NCBI RefSeq assembly: GCF_002155265.1
Contig: NZ_CP021251.1
Coordinates: forward strand, 1,984,001-2,048,000
Direction of reading: 5' to 3'
Source: Corynebacterium pseudotuberculosis
GTDB taxonomy: Bacteria; Actinomycetota; Actinomycetes; Mycobacteriales; Mycobacteriaceae
Length of the DNA stretch: 64,000 nt
A model generated the notes under the pieces. It was not told the DNA's origin, did not search any database, and was given only the letters and a program-made list of their open reading frames with translations. Of the stretch, positions 8,837 to 18,205 are shown in pieces (position 1 is the stretch's first letter; the number at the start of each line of letters is the position of its first letter). Position numbers and translations under genes: made by a program.

Positions 8837-10060
8837 TCATAGAAGCCTTCGAGCGCCTTCTCCTGGCCGCGCAATAAGGAAAGTTGGGGATGGAAAACCG
8901 TGGTCGCAAGCAGCTTTTGCTATTTTTTCGGCGGTCTCAGTAATAGCAGTCGCGTCCACAAGGCTGATGACGCTACCGCCAAATCCCCCACCAGTCATAC
9001 GTGATCCGTAACACCCTGCAGCCTGAAAAGCAGATTCTAACTCCGGTGTGACTACCTCATATTGATCGCGAAGAGATTCATGTGACTCTTGCATTAAGCG
9101 GCGAAACGTATCTATATCATCCTTTTCAAGAGCAACGGCAGCCTGTTGCGCACGCAGAGTTTCTTCCACAACATGATTTACACGCCGATACACCTCCTCG
9201 GCATTTAAGTTGTTGTTTTCCGCCCATTGACGTGCCCGAGCAGGAGCATCATTAATGTCTCTTAGCGTCTTGGCATCATCCCCCAACACAGCTGTCACAT
9301 CGTCGACTAGACCGCGTCTCGACGCATACTGCCCATCGCTCAGTGTGTGCGGCGCATTTGTATTTGCGATCAAAAGAGCCAACCCTTTGGACGTCAAATC
9401 AAAAGGTACGGGAGTGGTTTTCCCTGAGCTAAAATCAATAACGAGTGCCTTACCTTGTTCGCCAAACAAACTAGAACGTTGATCTAACCCACCGGTGGAT
9501 GCCCCAACAACGTCGTTCTCCGCCCGCACGCAGGCGTCGACAAGCTGTGGCAACTTCTCACGACTAGGAGGCTGACCATTGGCGAGTTCGAACGCGCCTA
9601 CTGCTGAGGAGCATTCCAAAGCCGCGGAAGAAGATAGCCCAGATCCCAGGGGGACATCGGAAACAATGGCGATATCATATCCCTGAGTTTTTTCAATAAC
9701 ACCCGACTCAGTTCCAGCCCATATAGCTCCAACTACGTAACCGGACCAGTCGCTAGGACTGAGTGGCCCTACTAGATCAACATTGACAGTTTTGGTTAAT
9801 GTTTCTCCTTCTGGAGTTTGCGATACCAAGTTGAACATTCCCGAGTTATTCGGAGACATTGCAACAGCGGTAAGCTGCTCCAGGGCAAAGGGAATGGAAA
9901 TCCCTCCTGCATAATCAACATGGTCACCAATCACGTTGACGCGTCCTGGAGCTCCCCACACACCAGCAGGATCGTAATGATAATGAGCGCGAAACAGTTG
10001 TGCTGCATCCTGAGCAATATGTTCCGGACTCCGAGTGTGGACCCAACGCAGCTCTAACAT
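8837..10060 (-). CDS. galK: Galactokinase
   Basis: GHMP-family kinase phosphorylating galactose to galactose-1-phosphate, second step of the Leloir pathway. 407 residues. The galactokinase signature GRVNVIGDHVDYAGG is near residue 40, the ATP-binding GHMP motif PLGSGLSSSAALE near residue 135, and the third motif MTGGGFGGSVISL near the C-terminus. Its ATG directly abuts the stop of galT, so the two are translated from one transcript. It is the last gene of the leftward gal operon. Confidence 0.96.
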   Translation of the reverse strand: MLELRWVHTRSPEHIAQDAAQLFRAHYHYDPAGVWGAPGRVNVIGDHVDYAGGISIPFALEQLTAVAMSPNNSGMFNLVSQTPEGETLTKTVNVDLVGPLSPSDWSGYVVGAIWAGTESGVIEKTQGYDIAIVSDVPLGSGLSSSAALECSSAVGAFELANGQPPSREKLPQLVDACVRAENDVVGASTGGLDQRSSLFGEQGKALVIDFSSGKTTPVPFDLTSKGLALLIANTNAPHTLSDGQYASRRGLVDDVTAVLGDDAKTLRDINDAPARARQWAENNNLNAEEVYRRVNHVVEETLRAQQAAVALEKDDIDTFRRLMQESHESLRDQYEVVTPELESAFQAAGCYGSRMTGGGFGGSVISLVDATAITETAEKIAKAACDHGFPSPTFLIARPGEGARRLL

Positions 10061-11176
10061 TTAATCCCAGACCTCTCTGAATCTTTGGGCGATCCGTTCT
10101 GGTGTGGTGTCATTAATCCAGACTCCTTGGCTTGACTCACTACCAGCTAAAAATTTCATACGATGTGAAGAGCGCATCAAAGAAAATATTTGTAGATGCA
10201 TGCGGACAAGGTTGCGTTGTGCAGGATCTACCGGTGCCTGATTCCAACCAGCGATATACGGAGTTTTTTCTACGCCGTCGAAAAACCTGTCTATGGACGT
10301 ATACAACCGTTTAAGCAACGCAGCTAGATCGTCGCGTTCCGCATGCGTCAACTCAGTAAAATCAGCTATGTGCCGGTTGGGCCACACCATCGCTTCCACA
10401 GGCCATTTAGCTGCTGCAGGAACAAAAATAGTAAAATATTCTGTTTCCTCAATGATGCGAGTCCCGACGTTTCTTTCCGCACGAAGAATTTCTGTAAAAA
10501 GTTCCTTGCCGGGATTCTTCCCAGCAAAATCACGTGCTTGTTCTGCTATCGACGCAATGCGCGGACTCAAAAATGGATAAGAGTAAATCTGCCCATGGGG
10601 ATGTTGCAGCGTCACGCCTATCTCTTCTCCCCTATTTTCAAAGGGAAAAACCTGTTTGACAGTAGGCAACGCAGATAAAGCAGCTGTGCGATGTGCCCAT
10701 ACATCTATAACCGTCCGAATTCTCTTGACTGATAAATCTTTGAACGATGTGTCAGCGTTCTCGGTAAAACACACGACCTCACAACGCGCAAGTGCAGGTT
10801 TCCGTGGGAAAAGATCTACCCCGTCAACAAAATATTCCCAGTCTTCCCCCACCTCGATATTCATTGCGAAGGAAGGAAACCTATTCTCAAAAACAACAAC
10901 ATCATAGGTAGGCGAAGGAATTTCTGTGGGGTTTTCTCCGGGCAGCGAAGGCGCCAGCGGATTCTCATTCGCCGGCGGCATGAAGGTACGGTTCATTCGA
11001 TGAGCAGCATATGCAACCCATTTTCCAGTTAACGGATCCCGACGTATCTCAGATAGAGGCTGTGATGCGGGCAGGTCACGAGGATCGTGAAGAATTCTCT
11101 CGCCGACGCGTACCGCGTGATCATCGTAATAAAAGATGTCGCGGCCGTCGGCAAGCTTGGACTCAATGATATTCAT
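10061..11176 (-). CDS. galT: Galactose-1-phosphate uridylyltransferase
   Basis: HIT-superfamily nucleotidyl transferase exchanging UMP between UDP-glucose and galactose-1-phosphate. 371 residues. The catalytic HPH motif is in GVTLQHPHGQIYSYPF (about residues 190-205). The early segment DPLTGKWVAYAAHRMNR and the substrate-binding FENRFPSF are typical. The start codon overlaps the stop of the upstream small membrane protein gene by one base (TAATG), indicating translational coupling. UDP-galactose 4-epimerase is not in the window. Confidence 0.96.
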   Translation of the reverse strand: MNIIESKLADGRDIFYYDDHAVRVGERILHDPRDLPASQPLSEIRRDPLTGKWVAYAAHRMNRTFMPPANENPLAPSLPGENPTEIPSPTYDVVVFENRFPSFAMNIEVGEDWEYFVDGVDLFPRKPALARCEVVCFTENADTSFKDLSVKRIRTVIDVWAHRTAALSALPTVKQVFPFENRGEEIGVTLQHPHGQIYSYPFLSPRIASIAEQARDFAGKNPGKELFTEILRAERNVGTRIIEETEYFTIFVPAAAKWPVEAMVWPNRHIADFTELTHAERDDLAALLKRLYTSIDRFFDGVEKTPYIAGWNQAPVDPAQRNLVRMHLQIFSLMRSSHRMKFLAGSESSQGVWINDTTPERIAQRFREVWD

Positions 11177-11484
11177 TAATGGCCACCAGGAAGAACCGAC
11201 TCATCTATTTTTGTTTTATCAATAACAATCGGACGCAGCCTCGTCCATAGGAAGAAGATAACGCCCACGAGAAGCATGGCAAGCCCTGACCATAAATTGT
11301 CTTGAGAGCTCTTTGCTACACCGGTATCCGGGTTAACACCAGGATCGAGAGTAAAGCTACAAATGACGAGGACAAGCCCATAAAGGCCGATGAGGGCACC
11401 GATAACATTACGAATATCAAAGGCGCCGGCAAGATGCTGACTTGTTGCCTTCGGCGTATGCGAAGTCGAAGCATTCTGTGACAT
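11176..11484 (-). CDS. Small two-helix membrane protein of the gal operon
   Basis: 102 residues with two hydrophobic segments (VIGALIGLYGLVLVICSFTL and GLAMLLVGVIFFLWTRL) and a hydrophilic loop between them. It lies between the SSS symporter and galT, 32 bases after the symporter stop and overlapping galT by one base. I recognise no family. Its place suggests an accessory to sugar uptake or an operon-conserved membrane protein; that is inference only. Confidence 0.75.
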   Translation of the reverse strand: MSQNASTSHTPKATSQHLAGAFDIRNVIGALIGLYGLVLVICSFTLDPGVNPDTGVAKSSQDNLWSGLAMLLVGVIFFLWTRLRPIVIDKTKIDESVLPGGH

Positions 11485-11516
11485 TGAATTCTCCTTAAGC
11501 TATTTTGTTCGCAGAA

Positions 11517-13175
11517 TTACGCGAAAACGACGTTGAGAAGGACAACAAGGACTAAACACAGCGTGCCTAAAGGAATGGTACGGCGATACCAGGGTTGTTT
11601 TTCTTCTGAATCATCTTGGAAGTGATCCTTTGGAGTCACCGACCTTACAAATCCCACAAGTTCAGCATCTGTTTTAGGTCGAGTAAAGGATGTGACGATA
11701 ACGGATACGAGTATGTCCATAACAAAGGCAATGCCTGCTGCAACAAAGGCTGTTCCTTGCCCCGGAAGGTTGAAAAGCGTAGCGGTGGAATCAGTAAACG
11801 TAGCCAAATACCAATAAACAATCGCAGATGCTGTTCCCGCTACCAAGCCCGACCAACCAGCGTGAGGAGTCATGCGTTTCCAGAACATTCCCAAGATAAA
11901 GGTGGCAAACAAAGGCGCATTAAAGAAACCGAAGAGTGTTTGTAGGTAGTCCATAATGTTGCCAAAGTTCTGTGCGAGCAACGCAGTAAATACCGCAATC
12001 AAGGTTGCTGCTACCGTGGCAAGTCGCCCAAATTTGAGGTAATAACCGTCCTCTTTATCTTTAATTACATAGGTCTGCCAGATGTCATATGAGATAACAG
12101 TATTAAACGCCGAAATATTTGCTGCCATACCTGCCATAAACGAGGCCAACAGACCTGCGATTGCAACGCCTAGGAGACCGTTGGGCAAAAGATCGCGCAT
12201 CAGGTACAAAATGGCATCATTGGGCTTACCTACGGGAGTATCTCCCATTAGTTCTGCGACGGTCACAGAAGCAACCATTCCAGGTAAGACCACGAGGAAT
12301 GGGATGAACATCTTGGGAAAGGCGCCAATGATCGGAGTCTTGCGAGACGCAGAAAGAGATTCCGATGCCATAGCGCGTTGCACTTCTACGAAATTGGTTG
12401 TCCAATAGCCAAAGGAAAGAACAAAGCCAAGGCCAAAGGTGATGCCTAAAACTGAAATAATTGGATTTTGAAATCCTGAGATTTCCACGCCGGGCCAGGT
12501 ATGAAAATGCGTTTCTGCAGTAATCAGCCCTTTAAGCCCTTGCCAACCACCAACGCGATTCATTCCGATAATCGTGATAGGCAAAAGCATAGCCAAGATA
12601 ACAAAGAACTGAAGAACCTCGTTATAAATTGCCGCAGATAGCCCTCCCAAAGTGATGTAAGACAGCACAATCACAGCCGTAAGCACAAGGGCTACCCATA
12701 GTGGCCAACCGAGTAATGCATTCACCACTTTTGCTAGTAGGAAGAGATTTACGCCAGCGATCAGCAACTGAGCAAGCGCAAACGATAACGCATTAACAAG
12801 ATGAGCAGCATCGCCAAAACGACGCCGCATAAACTCAGGTACAGAACGAACTTTTGAACCATAGTAGAACGGCATCATCACAATGCCCAGGAAAACCATC
12901 GCAGGAACTGCGCCAATCCAGAAGTAATGCATGGTCTGAAAGCCGTATTGGACGCCGTTGGCAGACATACCAATAATCTCAACCGCTCCTAGATTGGCGG
13001 ATACAAAGGCAAGTCCTGTTACCCATGCGGGTAATCCCCGACCAGAAAGGAAAAAATCAATAGAAGAGGAAACTCGAGCTTTTGCAGCCCAGCCAATGCC
13101 TAGGACAAAGACAAAGTACATCGCTACGAGGGCGTAGTCGACCCAGCTTGCGTCCAGTCTTAATGCGGATTCCAT
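11517..13175 (-). CDS. Sodium:solute symporter, probable galactose/sugar transporter
   Basis: SSS-family transporter with about fourteen hydrophobic segments (ALVAMYFVFVLGIGWAAK..., VIVLSYITLGGLSAAIYNEV, and so on). The FFLSGRGLPAWVTGLAFVSANLGAVEIIGM region resembles the SglT sugar branch. Two in-frame ATGs exist: 13184 overlaps its own AAAGG, whereas 13175 has AAAGG nine bases upstream, so 13175 is chosen (about 552 residues). It is flanked by galM and galT, so galactose (or a galactoside) is the likely substrate, inferred from context. Confidence 0.88.
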   Translation of the reverse strand: MESALRLDASWVDYALVAMYFVFVLGIGWAAKARVSSSIDFFLSGRGLPAWVTGLAFVSANLGAVEIIGMSANGVQYGFQTMHYFWIGAVPAMVFLGIVMMPFYYGSKVRSVPEFMRRRFGDAAHLVNALSFALAQLLIAGVNLFLLAKVVNALLGWPLWVALVLTAVIVLSYITLGGLSAAIYNEVLQFFVILAMLLPITIIGMNRVGGWQGLKGLITAETHFHTWPGVEISGFQNPIISVLGITFGLGFVLSFGYWTTNFVEVQRAMASESLSASRKTPIIGAFPKMFIPFLVVLPGMVASVTVAELMGDTPVGKPNDAILYLMRDLLPNGLLGVAIAGLLASFMAGMAANISAFNTVISYDIWQTYVIKDKEDGYYLKFGRLATVAATLIAVFTALLAQNFGNIMDYLQTLFGFFNAPLFATFILGMFWKRMTPHAGWSGLVAGTASAIVYWYLATFTDSTATLFNLPGQGTAFVAAGIAFVMDILVSVIVTSFTRPKTDAELVGFVRSVTPKDHFQDDSEEKQPWYRRTIPLGTLCLVLVVLLNVVFA

Positions 13176-13214
13176 AATGGGCATCCTTTGTTCGTAGTAA
13201 ATGAGGGAAGAATC

Positions 13215-14102
13215 TTATAAAGCTGATATTCGTACCGAGCATTCAAAAGGCTCATGTGCGTCTAAGGAGTCAATACCCGTATTTAGGGCATTTGGCGGAA
13301 CTGTCATTGGCTCAATGGCTATTGCTCGATCACGTCCGGGATATGGCATTCCCCAAACAGAATCGGGAGTAAACACTTGAAACCAGCGCACGTTATCGCT
13401 GCATTCCATGGCTACGCCACGCCCATTAACTGCAACAGTGGCTCGCACAGGCCCCTTGGACGCGTAATAGCAGTTATCTAGAAGTTGGCCTGCAATGGGC
13501 ACTCCAGTACTTAATGGAAGCGATAATTCCTTAAGCTCCCCGGCAGGAAGATTGCGCTCTCCAAGTGGAAGTTCTTGATCTACGTTGAGGGTAAGTACTG
13601 CACGATCTACTTCTTCTCCTAACGGAGAAAGATACGTATGCCATCCCCACCCAAAGGGACCAGTTCCAAACGCTCTAAAATGAGCATGTAACCCATCGTC
13701 TTTTAGCACATATTGCGCTTCTAACTCCACCGGCCAAGGCCAGCCCTGGACGGTTCCAAGCGAAATTTTTAGCGTCACAGCGTTCCGCGAATGCTTCTTT
13801 ACATTCCATAATCGATTATGAACAAGTCCATGTATAGCGTTGTTGCGAGCTGGTTCTGTGAGCTCTAATTGATGTTTTTGGCCCGAATAAATAAAGGTCC
13901 CGTCGGCCGTTCGGTTAGGCCACGGCGCCAAGATAACTCCAGAGGATAGTGGAGGATCATCGCTGTCAGAATAGGTCTCAGTAAGCGGCTTATTATCAAA
14001 AGATAAAGATTTAATTCCGCCACCAAAGGTAGTGATCTCCGCTGTATAGCGATCATGCGAAATAACAAGGATCTCACAGCACCTAGAATTGTCTCTCAGC
14101 AC
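13215..14102 (-). CDS. galM: Aldose 1-epimerase (mutarotase)
   Basis: Interconverts alpha and beta anomers of galactose, feeding GalK. 295 residues from a GTG start preceded by AGGGGG. Family features are ITTFGGGIKSL near the start, APWPNRTADGTF (PNR loop), NAIHGLVHNRLW with the substrate His, WGWHTYLSP with the second catalytic His, and IAIEPMTVPPNALNTG with the C-terminal catalytic Glu. First gene of the galactose operon. Confidence 0.92.
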   Translation of the reverse strand: MLRDNSRCCEILVISHDRYTAEITTFGGGIKSLSFDNKPLTETYSDSDDPPLSSGVILAPWPNRTADGTFIYSGQKHQLELTEPARNNAIHGLVHNRLWNVKKHSRNAVTLKISLGTVQGWPWPVELEAQYVLKDDGLHAHFRAFGTGPFGWGWHTYLSPLGEEVDRAVLTLNVDQELPLGERNLPAGELKELSLPLSTGVPIAGQLLDNCYYASKGPVRATVAVNGRGVAMECSDNVRWFQVFTPDSVWGMPYPGRDRAIAIEPMTVPPNALNTGIDSLDAHEPFECSVRISAL

Positions 14103-14139
14103 GAGAGCCCCCTTCCGCTAAGCAACTGTTCTACCTTCA

Positions 14140-14168
14140 GAGTTACCGCGGGGGCAATCACCCGTCAA
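14140..14168 (-). promoter_or_regulatory. Candidate sigma-A promoter of the gal operon
   Basis: On the reverse strand TTGACG (14168-14163) is separated by 17 bases from TAACTC (14145-14140), which would start transcription about 30 bases before the galM GTG. The -35 matches five of six consensus positions; the -10 lacks the final T. I see no operator with recognisable symmetry. Confidence 0.45.
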
Positions 14169-14377
14169 TCACTTTTTTAGTTTTTCCCCCGAATAGGTTT
14201 TCCCAGCATATCCCCTGTTTGGGGTAGCTCTTTTAATTTTAGGACTCACCAAACTTCCCCTTAAACCTCCCTTTCGGTTATCGCGATTCCCAGTATGCAA
14301 AGAACCACAAAGACGCTGCCCCTTCCTGCAAGGAAAATAGAAGCGAATACCCCTATCCGAGATTAGAACAGGTGTGC
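14169..14377. other. Non-coding part of the galM / 14391 divergent region
   Basis: About 210 bases with no supportable gene. It includes CCCCTGTTTGGGG near 14211-14223, a small inverted repeat without a T run that could be an operator or chance. Everything else is unremarkable AT-rich spacer. Confidence 0.4.
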
Positions 14378-14390
14378 TATTTTATGGGTT

Positions 14391-14924
14391 ATGATGTTCC
14401 CACAGTTTAATAATGTTGCCTATATGAAGCTCCCCCTCTTTCACATGATTCCAGCTGCCCACCATTCCGCCGAGCAGCGAGCAGCCTATATAAGACGTGC
14501 CCACCCCGAGTCCTTAGCCGCTTTCCACAGTACCGTGAGTCACCCACGGTCTTTAGCGCGATCGCTACCTACCTGGAGACCGCCTTCCATCAAGGTAGTC
14601 AGCACATTAGGATCAGGTGAACTTAACTTAACAATCACACGGCACCGTGTCGGACCACGAGCCCGTTCCCTGCTGCAAGCCTACGGTATATCAAGGTCCC
14701 CGGCGTACCTAGTTCAAGTACGCATCACTAATCCTCAAGGCCTCAGCATCCCACCGGAGGTTGCCGAAGGATGGATTCGAGCCATTATCCCACCCGACCG
14801 CATCGCTTGCGTTCATGAACTCATAGAAAAGACAGCTCCGACCTTCTTATGGATCGTCGATAGCGATTTTCAACCGCTGCCATCCCCGGCTTCCATATTC
14901 CAAGGCGCGTCAAAAGCAGCATAA
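14391..14924 (+). CDS. Hypothetical protein, probably leaderless
   Basis: 177 residues; I do not recognise the family. The protein is rich in Pro, Arg, His and Ser, with no signal peptide or membrane helix. The most structured part is the C-terminal half (EVAEGWIRAIIPPDRIACVHELIEK, then FLWIVDSDFQPLP). TATTTT lies seven bases before the ATG with no Shine-Dalgarno, the same arrangement as other genes here, which supports expression as a leaderless message. A start at the ATG of MKLPLF (14424) is possible. It is isolated between convergent neighbours. Confidence 0.55.
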   Translation: MMFPQFNNVAYMKLPLFHMIPAAHHSAEQRAAYIRRAHPESLAAFHSTVSHPRSLARSLPTWRPPSIKVVSTLGSGELNLTITRHRVGPRARSLLQAYGISRSPAYLVQVRITNPQGLSIPPEVAEGWIRAIIPPDRIACVHELIEKTAPTFLWIVDSDFQPLPSPASIFQGASKAA

Positions 14925-14974
14925 ATAATAATTTATACACCGCTATTTACTCAGATAAAACGCACCTCTCCTAA

Positions 14975-15763
14975 TTACTCTTCGTCGAGTTCGCCGGGGT
15001 CGTCGAGATCAAATTCTTCGTCGTCTTCCGTAAAAATGTCGTACACGTCCACTCTGTCTGTGTCTTCATCGTCGAGCGGTACCAGCTGTTCTTCCCAATC
15101 ATCAGCCTGGTCAGCCGCAAGACTAAGAACGTCGAAAAGCTTGTCAAAATCAGTGAAGGTGCCCAACTCCAGTATTTCGCTGGCCTCTTCAGTCAACTCA
15201 GCAGCAACATCAAAAAAGAGACGCTCGTGGTCTTCTTCAGACAAAGTGTCTTCACCATTCGGGCTCCATAGTTCTTCAATGGCCTGGTCTACGAGCTCAT
15301 CAAAGCTTTCCCCGAAAGCAACAAATGTCACCATGGCTGTTGGTTCCCCATCAACCACTTCAACTACCACCTGAAGCTCAGAATTTGCAGCAACCTCAGC
15401 ATGCACCATATGAGGGTTTTGAGGATTTTGGAAGAAGTCAAGATCCTCAATGCGCTCATCTGTCGCATCGAGCAAATCCCGCAAAACAGTGACAATTTGG
15501 TCAGTTGCAACATGCTCAGCCACAGTTTTTACGGCATCTTTTACCGAAAAGACAACGGAGACAAGAGCTGCCTCAAAGTTCTCATCATCCTCATCAACAT
15601 CCGCTGCAGCAATGTATACATTTGCTGCTGGCATCAGCGGATCAATTTCAACGAACTGAATCTCCAGATCGGAGGTAATCGGTACAAACATGACGTCGTC
15701 ATGCACTCGAGACTCCAGACCCTCTTTATCTAGGGCCGCAGCAATATCCTCGAAAAAGCTCAT
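14975..15763 (-). CDS. Acidic hypothetical protein (possibly YbjN-like fold)
   Basis: 262 residues, extremely acidic, ending in a Glu/Asp-rich tail (DIFTEDDEEFDLDDPGELDEE). It shows alternating strands and helices over two similar halves, loosely resembling the YbjN/T3SS-chaperone-like proteins of actinobacteria; that resemblance is weak. AGGTGG eight bases before ATG 15763 sets the start. No catalytic motif or membrane segment. It precedes no gene closely on its strand; the FhuF-like gene upstream ends 33 bases away, so cotranscription is possible. Confidence 0.7.
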   Translation of the reverse strand: MSFFEDIAAALDKEGLESRVHDDVMFVPITSDLEIQFVEIDPLMPAANVYIAAADVDEDDENFEAALVSVVFSVKDAVKTVAEHVATDQIVTVLRDLLDATDERIEDLDFFQNPQNPHMVHAEVAANSELQVVVEVVDGEPTAMVTFVAFGESFDELVDQAIEELWSPNGEDTLSEEDHERLFFDVAAELTEEASEILELGTFTDFDKLFDVLSLAADQADDWEEQLVPLDDEDTDRVDVYDIFTEDDEEFDLDDPGELDEE

Positions 15764-15796
15764 TTATTGGTCCACCTTTCTGAACTTGTTCCAAGC

Positions 15797-16591
15797 CTAG
15801 CTAAAGAATTCGGATGCAGCGACCAGAGCAGCCTCTCGCTCATTTTTCCTTTGATGCGGACACGAGGTGCACATGTCCGCGATTGGGGAATGAAAGATCA
15901 TGCAACAAGAGTTTCTATGGGCTACAAGATAATCTGGCTCTTCCTCTCCTAGGGGACAGAACTGACCATTCACAATTTGTTCTATTCGTACCGCGGGGAC
16001 AGCAGCATCTGCGCCTTCATTGAGTCCCGCGATTAATTCTATCGCTATGTTTAGCGCGCGATGTGTTTCCAGTTCATCATTTCCCGCAGACATGGCCGGC
16101 TGCACTAAACCATCAGCAATCACTGCCCACAAAGGTGCTGGGCGCAAATCGGCTTCCTGACATAGCGTATCCACGAGCGGGCCTAATGCTTTTCCTAGCG
16201 ACGCACTCGCAGAACGGTAACTCTCCGCAACTGCCAGAGGGCGCCATCCGTACCAATATCCCGATGCAAGTTCCGTGTCATCACGTCGAAAAAGGACACC
16301 ACTATCCGGTTCCAGGTTCACAGCTATGTCTTCGGTCACCATCGTCATCACTGAAGGCGAAACTATGTCCCCCATCAACGTATACAGCCATAGCTGTCCA
16401 CAATGTTTAGGCGCTGTGAGCTTAAAAATATCTTTAGCTGCCGTGAGAGCGTCACGTACAGCAGGTGGTGAACATAGCTCAGAAAACCTGATCCGTTGGT
16501 GGGTTGGAGTCACTGAGGGAAGGAGCCTGGGGTGTTCAGCGCAGACTCGATCCAGCGCCTTCTCCACCTTCCTACTCGCTGACGGCATCAC
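15797..16591 (-). CDS. FhuF-like (2Fe-2S) protein
   Basis: 264 residues. The C-terminus carries NSCCMIFHSPIADMCTSCPH, the CC-x10-C-x2-C ligand set of the FhuF C-terminal [2Fe-2S] domain, known from ferric-siderophore reductases. The rest fits the FhuF N-terminal fold only loosely, so reduction of ferric siderophores is a plausible but unproven role. Its ATG overlaps the stop of the upstream carboxylesterase by four bases (ATGA), so the pair is translationally coupled. Confidence 0.75.
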   Translation of the reverse strand: MMPSASRKVEKALDRVCAEHPRLLPSVTPTHQRIRFSELCSPPAVRDALTAAKDIFKLTAPKHCGQLWLYTLMGDIVSPSVMTMVTEDIAVNLEPDSGVLFRRDDTELASGYWYGWRPLAVAESYRSASASLGKALGPLVDTLCQEADLRPAPLWAVIADGLVQPAMSAGNDELETHRALNIAIELIAGLNEGADAAVPAVRIEQIVNGQFCPLGEEEPDYLVAHRNSCCMIFHSPIADMCTSCPHQRKNEREAALVAASEFFS

Positions 16592-18186
16592 AACGTTCCT
16601 CTTTCTAGTTCCAATGGCCCCAAACGCGCAGGTCCGGTATCTAAGCCCAGCATTTGCAGCAGATCAGGGCGACCAGTTCCCCACTCCGTCATATCGTATC
16701 CCGACCACGCTTGCCTATAACGCTGTTCAGGGTCATAGATCAGCCTATTTTCTCGATCAAAAACCATCGTTGCGCGCCCCGGTAAATAATCTCCGGCAAG
16801 ACGATATTGCGGCCAGGTGGCCCCAGGGTCGCCCTCATGCATGAAGTTTCCCCACATCGTTTGCATATGTTCCCGCATCGCTTCCATCTCTGCTCGCGGA
16901 GTAAACATGGTAAGCCCTGACATTCTTGAAGCACTGGTGTCCCCAAAAATAGAGGCGAGCTCGCTCGAGTGCATGGCCCCCAATCCAAGCCAGCGCAAAA
17001 GAGCCGGAGCAAAATCAAAACGATACATCCATGTAGGAGCGACTTTTTGATGTGTTTCTGCTACACGTAGGCTAGGCGCCCAGAAGACGCCGTCGGCAAG
17101 CAAACGGGCAAAATCGCTTCGACGTGCCCCGTGATCGTATGCGGTAAGCACTGCATCGGCGCCTTGGGGATCAAAGACGCGTAGGAAGCGATCAGCCGCC
17201 CGAGCGCGTGCCGTAGAACGGAGATAAAAGCCTTTAGCAAAAGAAGTTTCGTCCACATTCGTACCAATGATCAGAGGCACTTTATGCTGACTCCCAGAGG
17301 CAAAAACATCCAAAGGATGAGCGAACAACGTGGTTCCGTCGACCGTAGGCGCATAGCAGGAGTTGAGATAAAAAAGCTCCCGTGTGCGCCACATCATAGA
17401 TTGTCCGGCCCGCACAATGTCTGCGACTGGACGTTGTCGCAGACTGTCGAGTGTTTTTTCCCCTCCTAGCCGCGAAGCAAGTTCGTTTGCCCACAGGACG
17501 GACTGCGCTCGCGAATGTATGGCTGCGATAGGAGGAGATTGCGCAATGACTCGGTGAAAGAGCCCTGCTGCCGACGGCACACACATGAGGGTGAGTGCCG
17601 CTGCCCCGCCTGCTGATTCTCCCATCAAGGTGATGTTGTTGGGGTCTCCGCCAAAACGTTCAATGTTATGGCGAACCCATTTCAAGGCAAGGAGTTGATC
17701 CAGCACCGCGGGGTTGGCAACGCAATCATCTCCTAGCGACCGCATATCAAGGTATCCCAGCGCCCCTAAACGGAAGTTGATGGATACATAGACAACGTTC
17801 ATGGATTGAACGAGAACATGCCCTCTTAAAAGTTGTTCATGTGAAGAGCCTACGATGAACGACCCGCCGTGCAGGTAAACAACTACGGGAAGCACCTGCG
17901 GAGAATCGGGACGAACTATATCAAGGTTCAGGCAGTCCTCATCGCCCCGGATTTTATCCGAAGGACCATACGTTGGTTGCGGAGCTACGTTGCCATAAGA
18001 CACGCATTCTCGCTCCCCCACCCATGGATCCATTGGGCGAGGTGCACGGAACCTTTCGGCCTTCCCATAGGGCACGCCGCGCCACGTTAACACGTCCGTT
18101 CCTTCTTCTACACCGATGGTTGTTGTTCCCATAATCGTTCCGGAGGAAACATCGACTCGGAGACGCTGGGCGCTGGCTGCACTCAT
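16588..18186 (-). CDS. Type-B carboxylesterase
   Basis: Alpha/beta-hydrolase of the carboxylesterase/lipase type B family, about 532 residues. Features are WRGVPYGKAERFRAP (the family's GIPYA-like N-terminal motif), EDCLNLDI, the oxyanion VYLHGGSF, the nucleophile elbow TLMGESAGGAA and a C-terminal FMHEGDPG region; the His of the triad is likely in GAMHSSELASIFG. There is no signal peptide. A start at 18207 is open, but ATG 18186 has a TACTGT box exactly seven bases upstream and is preferred. The gene diverges from aroE with the starts only 19 bases apart. Substrate unknown. Confidence 0.85.
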   Translation of the reverse strand: MSAASAQRLRVDVSSGTIMGTTTIGVEEGTDVLTWRGVPYGKAERFRAPRPMDPWVGERECVSYGNVAPQPTYGPSDKIRGDEDCLNLDIVRPDSPQVLPVVVYLHGGSFIVGSSHEQLLRGHVLVQSMNVVYVSINFRLGALGYLDMRSLGDDCVANPAVLDQLLALKWVRHNIERFGGDPNNITLMGESAGGAAALTLMCVPSAAGLFHRVIAQSPPIAAIHSRAQSVLWANELASRLGGEKTLDSLRQRPVADIVRAGQSMMWRTRELFYLNSCYAPTVDGTTLFAHPLDVFASGSQHKVPLIIGTNVDETSFAKGFYLRSTARARAADRFLRVFDPQGADAVLTAYDHGARRSDFARLLADGVFWAPSLRVAETHQKVAPTWMYRFDFAPALLRWLGLGAMHSSELASIFGDTSASRMSGLTMFTPRAEMEAMREHMQTMWGNFMHEGDPGATWPQYRLAGDYLPGRATMVFDRENRLIYDPEQRYRQAWSGYDMTEWGTGRPDLLQMLGLDTGPARLGPLELERGTL

Positions 18187-18192
18187 GTGTTC

Positions 18193-18199
18193 TACAGTA
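18193..18199. promoter_or_regulatory. Overlapping divergent -10 boxes of the esterase and aroE genes
   Basis: CTACAGTAG gives TACAGT on the plus strand (18193-18198), seven bases before the aroE ATG at 18206. It gives TACTGT on the minus strand (18199-18194), also seven bases before the esterase ATG at 18186. Neither gene has a Shine-Dalgarno, so both would be leaderless. The minus-strand -35 candidate TCGACG (18222-18217) is at 17-bp spacing; the plus-strand -35 is poor. Confidence 0.55.
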
Positions 18200-18205
18200 G
18201 GGGAC

